A stretch of DNA of 64,000 bases from Candidatus Pelagisphaera phototrophica (lineage in GTDB: Bacteria; Verrucomicrobiota; Verrucomicrobiia; Opitutales; Opitutaceae). The translations under genes were made by a program, and so were the position numbers. Below, in pieces: positions 36,570-44,946 of the stretch (the stretch's first letter is position 1; every line of letters starts with the position of its first letter). The stretch is taken from positions 3,472,001 through 3,536,000 of the forward strand of contig NZ_CP076039.1 in the NCBI RefSeq assembly GCF_014529625.1, in the 5' to 3' direction. The notes under the pieces are model-generated. The model was not told the origin of the DNA. It worked only from the letters and a program-made list of their open reading frames with translations, and did no database searches.

Positions 36570-37010
36570 TTAAGGACCGTAGACGCTATACGCGTGCTCG
36601 GGAATCACCACTTCGTTCCGAGCCTGTAGAAACTCTGTAATATCGGTCCTTTGCCGCACCGTCATCGCTTCGGAAAAGTCCGGCATCAAGGAATTGCCTT
36701 CGCTATCCGTATTGTTGGCTGCCGGCTTCCCGCTAATAACGTGTGACGGATTGATGATCTTGGTAAGGAGTTGACCATAAGTCTTGACCCGATTCACTTC
36801 ACCACCGAGCACGACATTAACTTTTCGCGGTGTCGTGAGTTCTGGCGCAAGTCCTCATCAACCACAGATTGACATTGGATACACCCAAGCTAAACGCTGT
36901 CTTACCTTTCCAGATACTGCCTTCCGGCAACCGGAACCTTAGGGGAATTTTTCTACTTATCGGACAACCGAAAAGGAGAAATACCGCCACAAGGCATATC
37001 AACCCATGCC
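36570..37010 (-). pseudogene. Ruined lipoprotein c-type cytochrome gene
   Basis: Three reading frames together spell a cytochrome c. Frame 1 has a lipoprotein signal (CLVAVFLLFGC) and PEGSIWKGKTAF, the usual stretch before the heme site. After a shift, 36883-36869 reads C-I-Q-C-Q, a C-x-x-C-H motif whose His is changed to Gln. After a second shift the last frame, open from 36812 to 36570, reads LGGEVNRVKTYGQLLTKIINPSHVI and MPDFSEAMTV, with the Met that would be the second axial ligand, and ends in VYGP. At least two frameshifts and the lost heme His make it non-functional. Residual homology is to the single-heme exported cytochromes common in marine Verrucomicrobia (from memory). Nothing else is seen up to 37206. 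Confidence 0.72.
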
Positions 37011-37206
37011 ACGCCTGGATATTGCGGTCGCAGCAAAAAAGCTGACCACATTTTTTGAAAGTCCAGTCGAGCTTATGCAGGTGATAGCTCAAGCCTGTAG
37101 CCACAATCATCTCAACTAATTTGAGAAAAGCGACCTAGCAAGTTGGCATGAGTCGCCAGCGAGCTTATCCGGTGCCGCCTATTCCGGTTAGGACCTCGAT
37201 CGCTGA

Positions 37207-37470
37207 CTACGGTTTAGTGAGAACAAACAGAATAACCACTCCGATCAAAAGCGCTATCGCCAAGACGAGCCTTTTGGTCGTGGACTTGCCTTTCGTCACC
37301 GCATTTTCCGACTCCCCAAAAGATTCTGCAGGCAAGTCCAGCCCGTCATAGACAGCATCCTCGCTCCAACCCGACTGCGGACAACTGCCACAGCTCTGGC
37401 AGGAGGCAGAACCTTCCTCCACATGTTCGCCACAGACCGGGCAATCTCCAGGAGGAACAAAGTTCTCCAC
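37207..37470 (-). CDS. Small zinc-ribbon membrane protein
   Basis: An 87-residue protein with two Cys pairs near the start (CPVCG and CQSCG), a third C in GSCPQSG, and one membrane span at the C-terminus (RLVLAIALLIGVVILFVLT). The zinc-ribbon plus tail-anchor design is common in small bacterial proteins without known role. The GTG start lies one base after the stop of the DUF1080 gene (TAG-A-GTG), so it is the last gene of the sugar operon. Its role there is unknown. Confidence 0.7.
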   Translation of the reverse strand: MENFVPPGDCPVCGEHVEEGSASCQSCGSCPQSGWSEDAVYDGLDLPAESFGESENAVTKGKSTTKRLVLAIALLIGVVILFVLTKP

Positions 37471-37471
37471 T

Positions 37472-38770
37472 CTAGTCGAGCTCCTTTACCGAAAGTCGAC
37501 GAAACCGGAAGACATGCTGAGGACCATGGGCCGCAAACCCGAGGTGCCCTTTCTTTAGCATTTTTCCCGGATGTTCACGATCATCCATATAGTCGCTTAT
37601 CTTGCTGAGATCTGTATCCAGAATTCGTACACCATTTAGCTCTACCTGAATTGTGGAGCCTTTAACAATGACTTCTTGGTAATTCCATTCCCCGGCAGTT
37701 CTCAGGTAGCCGCGATAAGCTCCCGCCATACCATAGGCGCTACCATGAGCCTGCCTTGGTTTTACCCCTGCATAGCGTTCGTGACCGTCATCGAGAATTT
37801 GAAGCTCACACATGGCGTCATAGGCAGGATTGCCTTCTCCTGTCGAACGAATCGCCAAGCCGTTGTTGCCTCCGGGGGTCATAACGAACTCGAAACGGAA
37901 GACAAAGTCGGCGAATTCGCGCTCCGTGTAAATATGCCCACCGTCGCTCCATAGTAACTCGCCGTTGGCGACAAGCTTGCCGTTCCTATCACCGAACCAA
38001 CCCTTGAGGTCGCGTCCATTGAAAATCGGCTCGAAGGCAGTCCCAAACTCCTCCCCACGCAAAATCTCGTTTGCTTCCACATCTCCAATTTCGCGAACAT
38101 AGATATTCCGCCAACGGATTTCCCCACCATGCGTTTGCAAATGGATGGGCCCCTTACTGGGCATCGGTTTGGTCTTATCGAAATAAGGATGAAAAATGGC
38201 TCCGTCAACGACCCTTTGGGCATTCAACCAAACCCAAATGCGATTACCCACGTGACGAATCTTCAGGCTATTCCATTCGCCAAAGGGCTTGTCCGCGTGA
38301 ACCAAGGGGTGCTTGCCGTTCGTATCCGCGTCTTCTTTCGGATTGTTGTACAGTCCACCCGAACCGCGATCCGCACCGTTGTCCCATTTACCCCCTTCTT
38401 TAGTCGTGTCCCAAATCTGAACTTGAGGCGATCCACGCAGGTAGATGCCGCTGTCGGCCAAGGCCACAGTCTTGTATTCAAGCATCAGTTCGATATCTCC
38501 GTAGTCGCGAACGGTCGTGGCATACGGCCCCTTTCCGTCATTGACCAATTCGCCGTTCTCCACGGTCCAGTGCTTTTTGAAATCGTCTTGCTGGTCCTTG
38601 ATCGCAGCTTGCCGGTCTTCTACCTTACGAGACTGGTGCGGATTGTCGCCGTACCAGCCGGAAAGATCTTTCCCATTGAAAAGCGGTCGAAAGCCCTCGG
38701 GCGGATTAATCTCCGATCCACTCGCGGAAAATAAGCAAAAGAAAATTAATAAAGCGGCTGTGTATCTCAT
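37472..38770 (-). CDS. Exported protein with two DUF1080 (3-keto-disaccharide hydrolase) domains
   Basis: A 432-residue exported protein (signal peptide ending near FSASG). It has two concanavalin-like DUF1080 domains: the first opens with GFRPLFNGKDLSGWYGDNPH (residues about 24-215), the second with FEPIFNGRDLKGWFGDRNG (about 243-430). Each has the typical LEYK...SGIYLRG or FEFV..GGNNGLAIR strand and a HVGNRIWVWLNA- or GSTIQVELNGV-type strand. DUF1080 proteins are now linked to hydrolysis of 3-keto-glycosides made by Gfo/Idh/MocA dehydrogenases. Two such dehydrogenases lie directly upstream; the nearer one overlaps this gene by ATGA, which supports that role. Confidence 0.92.
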   Translation of the reverse strand: MRYTAALLIFFCLFSASGSEINPPEGFRPLFNGKDLSGWYGDNPHQSRKVEDRQAAIKDQQDDFKKHWTVENGELVNDGKGPYATTVRDYGDIELMLEYKTVALADSGIYLRGSPQVQIWDTTKEGGKWDNGADRGSGGLYNNPKEDADTNGKHPLVHADKPFGEWNSLKIRHVGNRIWVWLNAQRVVDGAIFHPYFDKTKPMPSKGPIHLQTHGGEIRWRNIYVREIGDVEANEILRGEEFGTAFEPIFNGRDLKGWFGDRNGKLVANGELLWSDGGHIYTEREFADFVFRFEFVMTPGGNNGLAIRSTGEGNPAYDAMCELQILDDGHERYAGVKPRQAHGSAYGMAGAYRGYLRTAGEWNYQEVIVKGSTIQVELNGVRILDTDLSKISDYMDDREHPGKMLKKGHLGFAAHGPQHVFRFRRLSVKELD

Positions 38771-39852
38771 AGCATGTCTATTGTTTTACCCGTTCGGAAA
38801 CTCTCATCTGCCGCTAGAACGATGCGGCTAGCATTACAAGCAGCCTCTAAAAGTTCGGATACATCCAAATCTTCATTGATAGCCTTAAGAAAATACTCCT
38901 GCTCTCGGTGAAAAAGGGCGTCATGATCCGGCTCTAATTCCATAGAAACGAACTCGTCTTCCCGGGCCGAATTACCCTCCGCATCAAGCTCGCTGTGATG
39001 CACCTGCAGTCGTTCCGTTCCGGAATGGGCTTCAATCTTGGCGCTTTGCCCTTGAGCCCCGGACTTTTCCGCCACGATGGAAATGCACCCTTTCGGCCCT
39101 ATGACGTCTTTAATAAAAAATGCGTTTTCGCTCATCATGGGACCCCAGCCGGCTTCGTACCAACCGACTGAGCCGTCTTCAAAGGTCACCTGTAGGTGGG
39201 CGTAGTTGATTTTCCCTTCCGGTAATTCATCCGTCAGACGGGCTCCGATGCCTGAAACGCGCACTGGTCTCGATTTTGTCATCTGGCACATCACGTCGAC
39301 ATAGTGGACTCCGCAATCAACCACAGGCGAAATGGAGGAAGCCAAGTTTTTGTGGGTCTCCCACTGAGTGCCTGAAGACTGCTGGTTTAGATTCATCCGC
39401 ATGACTAGCGGCTTACCTAAAGTGTGCACTTTCTCTACAAACTGAATCCAGCTCGGATGGTGCCGCAAGACATAGCCTACAACCAGTTTGCGATTCACCT
39501 TTTTCGCTAGAGCAACCAACGCCTCCGCCTCCTCGATCGTTTCGGCTATTGGCTTTTCCAAGAACACGTGGCAACCCACTTCCAAGGCCAGCTTGGTATA
39601 TTCGTAGTGTGTATCCGGATATGTGGTAATACATACCACGTCCGGTTTCGTTTCTACCAACCCTTTTTCGTAACTGTCGAATCCCGGATAAGTCGCACCA
39701 AGCTCCTCCATGACTTTATTCCGAGATCCAGGACTTCTCGTGCAAATGCCTGCAATCTCAAATCCGTCTAAGCGATGGTACGCCAAAATATGGGATCTCC
39801 CCGTATTTCCCGCCCCAACACACAGTACTCGATGTTTTCTTACCTCTGACAT
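38767..39852 (-). CDS. Gfo/Idh/MocA family oxidoreductase, cytoplasmic
   Basis: A 361-residue NAD(P)-dependent dehydrogenase. The Rossmann loop RVLCVGAGNTGRSH is at residues about 8-21, and the conserved LEKPIAETIEEAEAL near 95 carries the Lys-Pro of the family. DCGVHYVDVM supplies the catalytic-region Asp and His. No signal peptide is present, so it acts in the cytoplasm. It probably oxidises or reduces a sugar or inositol hydroxyl; the exact substrate is unknown. It is the middle gene of a five-gene operon. Confidence 0.92.
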   Translation of the reverse strand: MSEVRKHRVLCVGAGNTGRSHILAYHRLDGFEIAGICTRSPGSRNKVMEELGATYPGFDSYEKGLVETKPDVVCITTYPDTHYEYTKLALEVGCHVFLEKPIAETIEEAEALVALAKKVNRKLVVGYVLRHHPSWIQFVEKVHTLGKPLVMRMNLNQQSSGTQWETHKNLASSISPVVDCGVHYVDVMCQMTKSRPVRVSGIGARLTDELPEGKINYAHLQVTFEDGSVGWYEAGWGPMMSENAFFIKDVIGPKGCISIVAEKSGAQGQSAKIEAHSGTERLQVHHSELDAEGNSAREDEFVSMELEPDHDALFHREQEYFLKAINEDLDVSELLEAACNASRIVLAADESFRTGKTIDML

Positions 39853-39861
39853 TTTTGCTTT

Positions 39862-41181
39862 CTAGAACGCTCGGTATTCGCGGCTGAGGTATTGATTAGC
39901 CTCACTCAAATTCGGTATTTCCATGGAACGGGGATTCCACGTTAGTTTCTTGCCCGGATAACGACTTGCCACCACGCCGAGTTGCAACGCCTCGCAAAGA
40001 GGTCCCCCGTAGGAGAAGGGAGATCCCGTCGATCCTTCGCCCAGACAGGCATTAACCCATTGGCCATGGTGGTCGAGCGGATCGAGTTCCGGACGAGGCA
40101 CACTTCGGATCAATTCTCTCGGAAACGTCTGGGGACCACTCATGTGTGGCATCATCAGAACCCCTTTTTCCCCAATCATCACGCAGCCCTGTTTGGGCAA
40201 TTGGAACGCACCATCCTCATTGAATCCCTCAATCCAGGAAGGGGGGCCATTCTCGCCATCGTACCACGTCCACTTGAGCGTTTTCGCTGTGTACTGTGTC
40301 GAGGGAAACTGGTATTCCGTTTTCACGCTTGTCGGATGAGCGAATCCGTTCGGCTCACGACAGTGGCTTCTCACCCATTTGGGCGAGGTTAATTCCAACG
40401 CCCGATATGGAGTATCGAAAATATGGACACCCATATCTCCCAAGGTACCCGTACCAAAGTCCAACAAGCGGCGCCACTGGCCCGGATGAAAAATCTTTTC
40501 GCGATAAAGCCGCTCTTCCGCGACTCCAAGCCACAGTCCCCAATCCAAGTTGGCCGGCACCGGATTCGTCGTCACCGGAATCAAATCATTGGACCCCCAA
40601 GACTTGTTGGACCAGACATGAACTTCGCTGATCTTTCCAACCAGCCCACTCTTGATATAATCGACCGTCATTCGCTGGCCAATGGACGCGCTGACTTGAA
40701 TTCCCATTTGCGTCACCACACCCTTTTCCTCAGCTAGGAGTCTGAGCTGGCGGTTCTCCACGACGTTGTGGGCCAGCGGCTTCTCACAATAGACATGCTT
40801 TCCCAATTCCATCGCGTGCGACGATATCGGTGCATGCATGTGGTCAGGCGTACAGACCAAAACGGCATCGATCCGGTCTCCCAGCTTGTCGAACAGTTTC
40901 CGGTAATCCCGAAACGTCTCCGCCTGAGGCACTTCAGTCGATCGTTCTGCTAAACTGTTACTATCCACGTCACACAAAGCGACGATGTCGACATTGGGCA
41001 AACGGAATAGAGAATCGAAATTACCCTTTCCCCGACCGCCAGCGCCAATCTGAGCAATCTGCAACTTGCCGTTGGGCGAACTGGCCCAGGCTACAGTCGG
41101 CAGTATCGAGAAAGCGGCGACACCACCTAATGCGTTGAGAAACTGCCTCCGACTCGATTGGGGATTTACTATGCGACTCAT
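39862..41181 (-). CDS. Gfo/Idh/MocA family oxidoreductase with Tat signal
   Basis: A 439-residue oxidoreductase that starts with a twin-arginine signal (SRRQFLNALGGVAAFSILP). It is therefore exported folded, presumably with its cofactor bound. The nucleotide loop is IAQIGAGGRGKGN (near 40), followed by the CEKPLAHNV motif and GDMGVHIFDTP. Secreted members of this family in Planctomycetes and Bacteroidetes oxidise glycosides at C3. With the exported DUF1080 protein of the same operon it could form a periplasmic glycoside-cleaving pair. Only 9 bp separate it from the next dehydrogenase. Confidence 0.93.
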   Translation of the reverse strand: MSRIVNPQSSRRQFLNALGGVAAFSILPTVAWASSPNGKLQIAQIGAGGRGKGNFDSLFRLPNVDIVALCDVDSNSLAERSTEVPQAETFRDYRKLFDKLGDRIDAVLVCTPDHMHAPISSHAMELGKHVYCEKPLAHNVVENRQLRLLAEEKGVVTQMGIQVSASIGQRMTVDYIKSGLVGKISEVHVWSNKSWGSNDLIPVTTNPVPANLDWGLWLGVAEERLYREKIFHPGQWRRLLDFGTGTLGDMGVHIFDTPYRALELTSPKWVRSHCREPNGFAHPTSVKTEYQFPSTQYTAKTLKWTWYDGENGPPSWIEGFNEDGAFQLPKQGCVMIGEKGVLMMPHMSGPQTFPRELIRSVPRPELDPLDHHGQWVNACLGEGSTGSPFSYGGPLCEALQLGVVASRYPGKKLTWNPRSMEIPNLSEANQYLSREYRAF

Positions 41182-41196
41182 ATCGTTAAAAGCTTT

Positions 41197-42414
41197 CTAT
41201 TCAGTTTCTGCGGGCTTCACGTCGGGCACTTTAAAGAAAATTGCAAACATGACAATTACGATCGCCGCCATTCCGGCCGGCATCAACCAGATCGCTTTCC
41301 AATCATGGATAAAAGTGCCGGCCGCGATTTCAGTCTCGTAAGCCTTCACCACATATCCAGATATTTTAGTCCCGATCAGCAGGCCCAATCCATAAGTGAT
41401 CAAGGCGATAAAGCCTTGGGCACTGGCTCTCAGGTTTTTAGGGGCCACATTATCGACATGGATATGGCCCGCCACGAAAAAGAAATCGTAGCAAATTCCG
41501 TGGAGCAAGATTCCGGCGTAAAACATAAAAACGAGGCTGTCCGAATTGCCCATGGCAAAAAGAATGTAGCGGACAAACCAGGCCAGCATCCCAAACAAGA
41601 GCATTTTCTTGACCCCTAGACGGGCGAGGAAAAACGGCATGAGGAGCATAAAGCCGATCTCCGACATTTGCCCGAGAGTCATTTTGCCCGCTGCATTCTC
41701 AAACCCGGATTCGTTTAAGAACAAATTCGTAAAATTGTAGTAGAAGGCGAGCGGGACGCATATGAAAAGCGAGCCGATGGCGAAAATCGCAAAGGAACGA
41801 TCCTTCAACATGGACAACGCATCCAAGTTCAGAACATCCCGAACAGTAACTTTCTTATCAGAAGACTGAGGAGGCGTCCACGGCAGAAAGAAGGAAAACA
41901 AACCCAGTGCTGCTGATGCCCCTGCGGCAATCTTCATGGGGATCGAAGTGTTCTCGATCCCCAAACTCCCCACCAATAGACCCGCGGCAATCCAACCGAT
42001 AGTTCCTAAAACCCGAATCGCGGGAAACTGCTTTCCAGTATCTTCCATTTGGGCAAACGATATCATGTTCACCAAGGCCAAGGTGGGATTGTAGGCCAAC
42101 GCATAGACAAAGAGCATCCAGAACAACGTCGATGGGTCCGTAATCGAAGCACTGAAATAAAGAATCACCGCCCCAACCAGATGGCAAAATCCGAGCACCC
42201 GCTCGGCATTGAAAAAGCGGTCCGCAATCATTCCCACAAAGAAGGGGGCGATTAATGCGCCCCATGGCATGGTGGCGTAAGCATCCCCTATCTCAGCGCC
42301 GTCGAAGGAAAGACCCTGGCTTAGGTAGGTTCCTAAAGTCACAAACCAAGCTCCCCAAACGAAGAACTGGAGGAACATCATCGCGGACAACTGTATACGT
42401 ACGGTGGATTTCAT
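41197..42414 (-). CDS. MFS carrier, nucleoside:H+ symporter type
   Basis: A 405-residue membrane protein with about 12 hydrophobic spans. Its start (QLSAMMFLQFFVWGAWFVTLGTYL) and the loop after span 2 (GMIADRFFNAERVLG) are typical of the nucleoside:H+ symporter (NupG-like) branch of the major facilitator superfamily. In Verrucomicrobia and Planctomycetes such carriers are commonly found beside Gfo/Idh/MocA genes. It is the first gene of the operon and is 16 bp from the Tat-dependent oxidoreductase. The transported compound is therefore more likely a sugar or cyclitol than a nucleoside, but that is inference. Confidence 0.9.
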   Translation of the reverse strand: MKSTVRIQLSAMMFLQFFVWGAWFVTLGTYLSQGLSFDGAEIGDAYATMPWGALIAPFFVGMIADRFFNAERVLGFCHLVGAVILYFSASITDPSTLFWMLFVYALAYNPTLALVNMISFAQMEDTGKQFPAIRVLGTIGWIAAGLLVGSLGIENTSIPMKIAAGASAALGLFSFFLPWTPPQSSDKKVTVRDVLNLDALSMLKDRSFAIFAIGSLFICVPLAFYYNFTNLFLNESGFENAAGKMTLGQMSEIGFMLLMPFFLARLGVKKMLLFGMLAWFVRYILFAMGNSDSLVFMFYAGILLHGICYDFFFVAGHIHVDNVAPKNLRASAQGFIALITYGLGLLIGTKISGYVVKAYETEIAAGTFIHDWKAIWLMPAGMAAIVIVMFAIFFKVPDVKPAETE

Positions 42415-42832
42415 ATTCTAAGGGGCAGTATTTGGGAGAAAAACCTGAATCGTGCAGCTTTTTGTCCGCCTGTCTACTCAACGTTCGCAACTTTCGTTCA
42501 AAATGTTCTAGAACTATTTCATTTTTCAAATCCCTCAATTTGATAGATCAATCGTAAAAGTATACCATTCCGACTTCCATAAAAGCCTAACCGCTCATGA
42601 ACGTTGCTCCCGTGCACCGGTAGCCCCGTAACTGAGCAGACAAAATTCCGCTTTTCAATCTACGTCGAATCGAGGTGATTCCTGATGACTCTGCCCGTAA
42701 ACATTATTACTTATTCTGGATACAAAAAAAGAGAATGCGCATTACGCATTTCATGGATCAATACCTTCTTTGAATTGCTCGCTTAAAACAGTCAGATCAC
42801 TCAGGCGGCACCCAAATTCCCGGGTCAATTCC
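42415..42832. other. Gene-free stretch upstream of the sugar operon
   Basis: 418 bp without a credible gene on either strand. It should contain the promoter of the MFS-led operon at its left end. Apart from the terminator-like hairpin at 42724-42750 I see no repeat or RNA gene. Confidence 0.4.
42724..42750 (-). terminator. Possible minus-strand intrinsic terminator
   Basis: On the minus strand AATGCG and CGCATT (42750-42745 and 42739-42734) form a six-base stem with loop TAATG, followed after CTC by seven T. It lies 83 bp beyond the relic at 42833-43102 and may be what is left of that gene's terminator. Confidence 0.4.
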
Positions 42833-43102
42833 TCAAATTACGGATACTGCTTTGTCTTCAAGCGAGGACAATGGGAAATCAAAGCGGATCACCATGGTTA
42901 TGATCAAGGCAATGGGAAATCCAATCAGCAAAACCAGAGTCACCAGTCGCGACGTTCATTCGGGAATCCCCAACTGCGGAAGCACCGCCGCCGAAAACTG
43001 GATGGCGATCCACGCCACCACCGCTTAGGTGCTCCCCACCCCCATGACCTTTCGACGCTTCAGCTCCGCCCAGTAGGATCTACCGTTTTGTGGCGAGGCC
43101 AC
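42833..43102 (-). pseudogene. Relic of a membrane-anchored TPR/TolB-type protein
   Basis: From GTG 43102 one frame of 90 codons reads RSYWAELKRRKV, then AVVAWIAIQFSAAVLPQLGIPE, then LVTLVLLIGFPIALIITMVI, and ends at 42833. This is the N-terminal segment (F-x-A-E-L-K-R-R-x-V...AVVAW...GFPIALI) found before adenylate-cyclase-like, TolB or TPR domains in many Gram-negative bacteria. Two internal stops interrupt it: TAA (43027-43025) where Tyr is expected, and TGA (42958-42956) where Trp is expected after LGIPE. The large C-terminal domains are absent. It is therefore the remnant of a once longer gene. Confidence 0.7.
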
Positions 43103-43429
43103 CGGGTCGGTTTTTGGGTTATCTAGGGTGGGAAAGTCGGATATGAGCGGATTCAATAGGAGAGTAACGCCAATCGCTAGAGAAAACCCTGTAACTCTTC
43201 AAGCCCGTGAGTCTCTGTTTGTAAGGACGAAACCAAGGGACCCCAGAGATGAGGCCGAGGCTCTTCCGGTTTTAGGCGCCAATCGAAATTCCCCACTCCT
43301 CAAGCAATCCATCCAAACCCAAGGCCCCAAAGACTGACAAAGGAGCATTATCTATAGGATTAGGAATCACCGTCCAGTCACCCGACTCTCAGGATTGACT
43401 GGAAACGGAAATAGATCCTGCTTTGCCGA
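43103..43429. other. Gene-free stretch beside metY
   Basis: 327 bp holding only short open frames. A 38-codon stop-free frame on the minus strand (43388-43272) looks mildly protein-like but has no start codon or recognisable motif. It may be more debris of the neighbouring relic. Confidence 0.35.
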
Positions 43430-44713
43430 CTAGGCCAGCGCCTTCGCCAGAGCCTGGTCGATATCGACGATGATATCGTCTATGTGCTCGATCCCTACGG
43501 AAAGACGCACCAGCTCGGGAGTAATGCCTCCCGCTTTCTGGGCTTCCGCTGAAAGCTGGCTATGGGTGGTAGTCGCAGGATGGATGGCTAGGCTTTTGGC
43601 GTCGCCCACATTGGCCAGATGGCTGAACAGCTCGAGCGAATCGATGAACTTCGATCCGGCTGCGGCACCACCATTAATTCCAAATATCACCATGGCACCG
43701 CCTTTGCCGTCCAAATACTTATCCGCCAAGGCACCACTCTTATTGTCATTAAGGCCCGGATACCTTACCCATTCGACTCCCTCCTTGTCATCTAAATGGT
43801 TAGCCACTGCTTTGGCGTTGGAACAATGACGCTCCATCCGCAACGGGAGGGTTTCTATCCCTTGCAAAAACATCCACGCATTGTCTGGAGAAATACAGGC
43901 CCCCAAGTTGCGCAAAGGAACGGTGCGCATCCTAAGGATGAACGCTAGTGGAGCCAAGGGCTCAGGAAGGTCGTGCCCCCAACGCAATCCGTGGTAGGAG
44001 GAGTCTGGATTGTCATACAAGGGGAATTTTCCGTTGGCCCAATTGAATTTACCTGAGTCAACGACAACCCCGCCTATCCCGTTGCCATGACCGCCAAACC
44101 ATTTGGTCAACGAATGCACGACTATATCCGCGCCGAACTCTATCGGGCGTGTCAGATAAGGCGTCGAAAACGTGGAGTCGACAATTAGAGGGATCCCATT
44201 GTCATGGGCGATCTTGGCAATCGCCTCGAGGTCGGAAATCTCGATGCCGGGATTACTAACGGTTTCGCAAAACAGCGCCTTGGTGTTCTCATCGATCGCT
44301 GAGGCGAAATTTGCGGGATCGGAAGGATCAACAAACTTGGTCGTGATACCCAAATCTGGAAGAATGTCGTTAAATTGTGTATACGTTCCGCCATACAGGT
44401 TGTTGGCCGACACGATATTGTCGCCCGCTTTCGCCACGTTGATGATCGAATAGAAAATTGCCGAGGTACCCGAACTGACCGCCAGAGCCGCTGCACCCCC
44501 TTCGAGCTGAGCGACCCTCTGCTCCAGCACATCCTGAGTCGGGTTCATAATTCGCGAGTAGATGTTTCCGAGCTCCTTCAGCGCAAAGAGATTAGCAGCG
44601 TGCTCGGTGCTATCGAAAACGAAGGAGGAGGTCCGGTAAACCGGGACTCCACGTGAGTGAGTCGTGGGATCCGGTGCCTGACCGGCGTGAAGGCATTGTG
44701 TTTCGAGTTTCAT
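43430..44713 (-). CDS. metY: O-acetylhomoserine sulfhydrylase (MetY type)
   Basis: A 427-residue PLP enzyme of the Cys/Met metabolism family that makes homocysteine from O-acetylhomoserine and sulfide. Features in order: TQCLHAGQAPDPTTHSRGVPVYRTSSF at the start, YSRIMNPTQDVLEQR, ALAVSSGTSAI, SANNLYGGTY, and the PLP lysine in VVHSLTKWFGGHG (near 207). The long insert and 427-residue length favour MetY over cystathionine gamma-synthase. Related enzymes use O-succinylhomoserine. It is divergent from the TonB receptor; I see no SAM riboswitch in the 233 bp between them. Confidence 0.94.
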   Translation of the reverse strand: MKLETQCLHAGQAPDPTTHSRGVPVYRTSSFVFDSTEHAANLFALKELGNIYSRIMNPTQDVLEQRVAQLEGGAAALAVSSGTSAIFYSIINVAKAGDNIVSANNLYGGTYTQFNDILPDLGITTKFVDPSDPANFASAIDENTKALFCETVSNPGIEISDLEAIAKIAHDNGIPLIVDSTFSTPYLTRPIEFGADIVVHSLTKWFGGHGNGIGGVVVDSGKFNWANGKFPLYDNPDSSYHGLRWGHDLPEPLAPLAFILRMRTVPLRNLGACISPDNAWMFLQGIETLPLRMERHCSNAKAVANHLDDKEGVEWVRYPGLNDNKSGALADKYLDGKGGAMVIFGINGGAAAGSKFIDSLELFSHLANVGDAKSLAIHPATTTHSQLSAEAQKAGGITPELVRLSVGIEHIDDIIVDIDQALAKALA

Positions 44714-44863
44714 TAAGGACTGACTTTTGAGGTTGGTTTTCTGCTTCTATGTACCAATACGAAAATTTGACGACGCACTATGAAAAGAGTTTACAGAGTC
44801 GACCAGTCCAAAGTTCACAAACCTTGTTAGGTCCTACTACAATCACACTCTTATTGCTTATTT

Positions 44864-44887
44864 AGTCTCATTATTGATAATGAGACT
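44864..44887. promoter_or_regulatory. Perfect 11-bp inverted repeat (Fur-box-like), IR1
   Basis: AGTCTCATTAT (44864-44874) and ATAATGAGACT (44877-44887) are perfect reverse complements around TG and are followed by TTTTT. The AT-rich TGATAATGA core recalls Fur half-sites and lies 60 bp before a FecA-like receptor gene, so it may be an iron-responsive operator. It could also be a hairpin in the leader RNA. Confidence 0.6.
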
Positions 44888-44890
44888 TTT

Positions 44891-44921
44891 TCTCAAAAAG
44901 CTACTTGACGGCTTTTTGAGA
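44891..44921. promoter_or_regulatory. Second perfect 11-bp inverted repeat, IR2
   Basis: TCTCAAAAAGC (44891-44901) and GCTTTTTGAGA (44911-44921) are perfect reverse complements around a nine-base loop that contains TTGACG, a good -35 match. The repeat lies three bases after IR1 and shares its TCTCA/TGAGA ends. The right arm of IR1 can also pair with the left arm of IR2 (TGAGA with TCTCA, and CTTTTT with AAAAAG). The set can therefore form mutually exclusive stems like an attenuator. Confidence 0.6.
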
Positions 44922-44946
44922 TTTAGTTTCAACTAGATCTTATCAA

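Noticed and set aside
43272-43388. 38-codon minus-strand frame that looks mildly protein-like
   Set aside because: It has no start codon with a ribosome binding site, no motif and a length expected by chance.
44714-44946. SAM riboswitch controlling metY
   Set aside because: None of the conserved SAM-I or SAM-II core elements could be seen on the minus strand; the two inverted repeats lie nearer the receptor gene.
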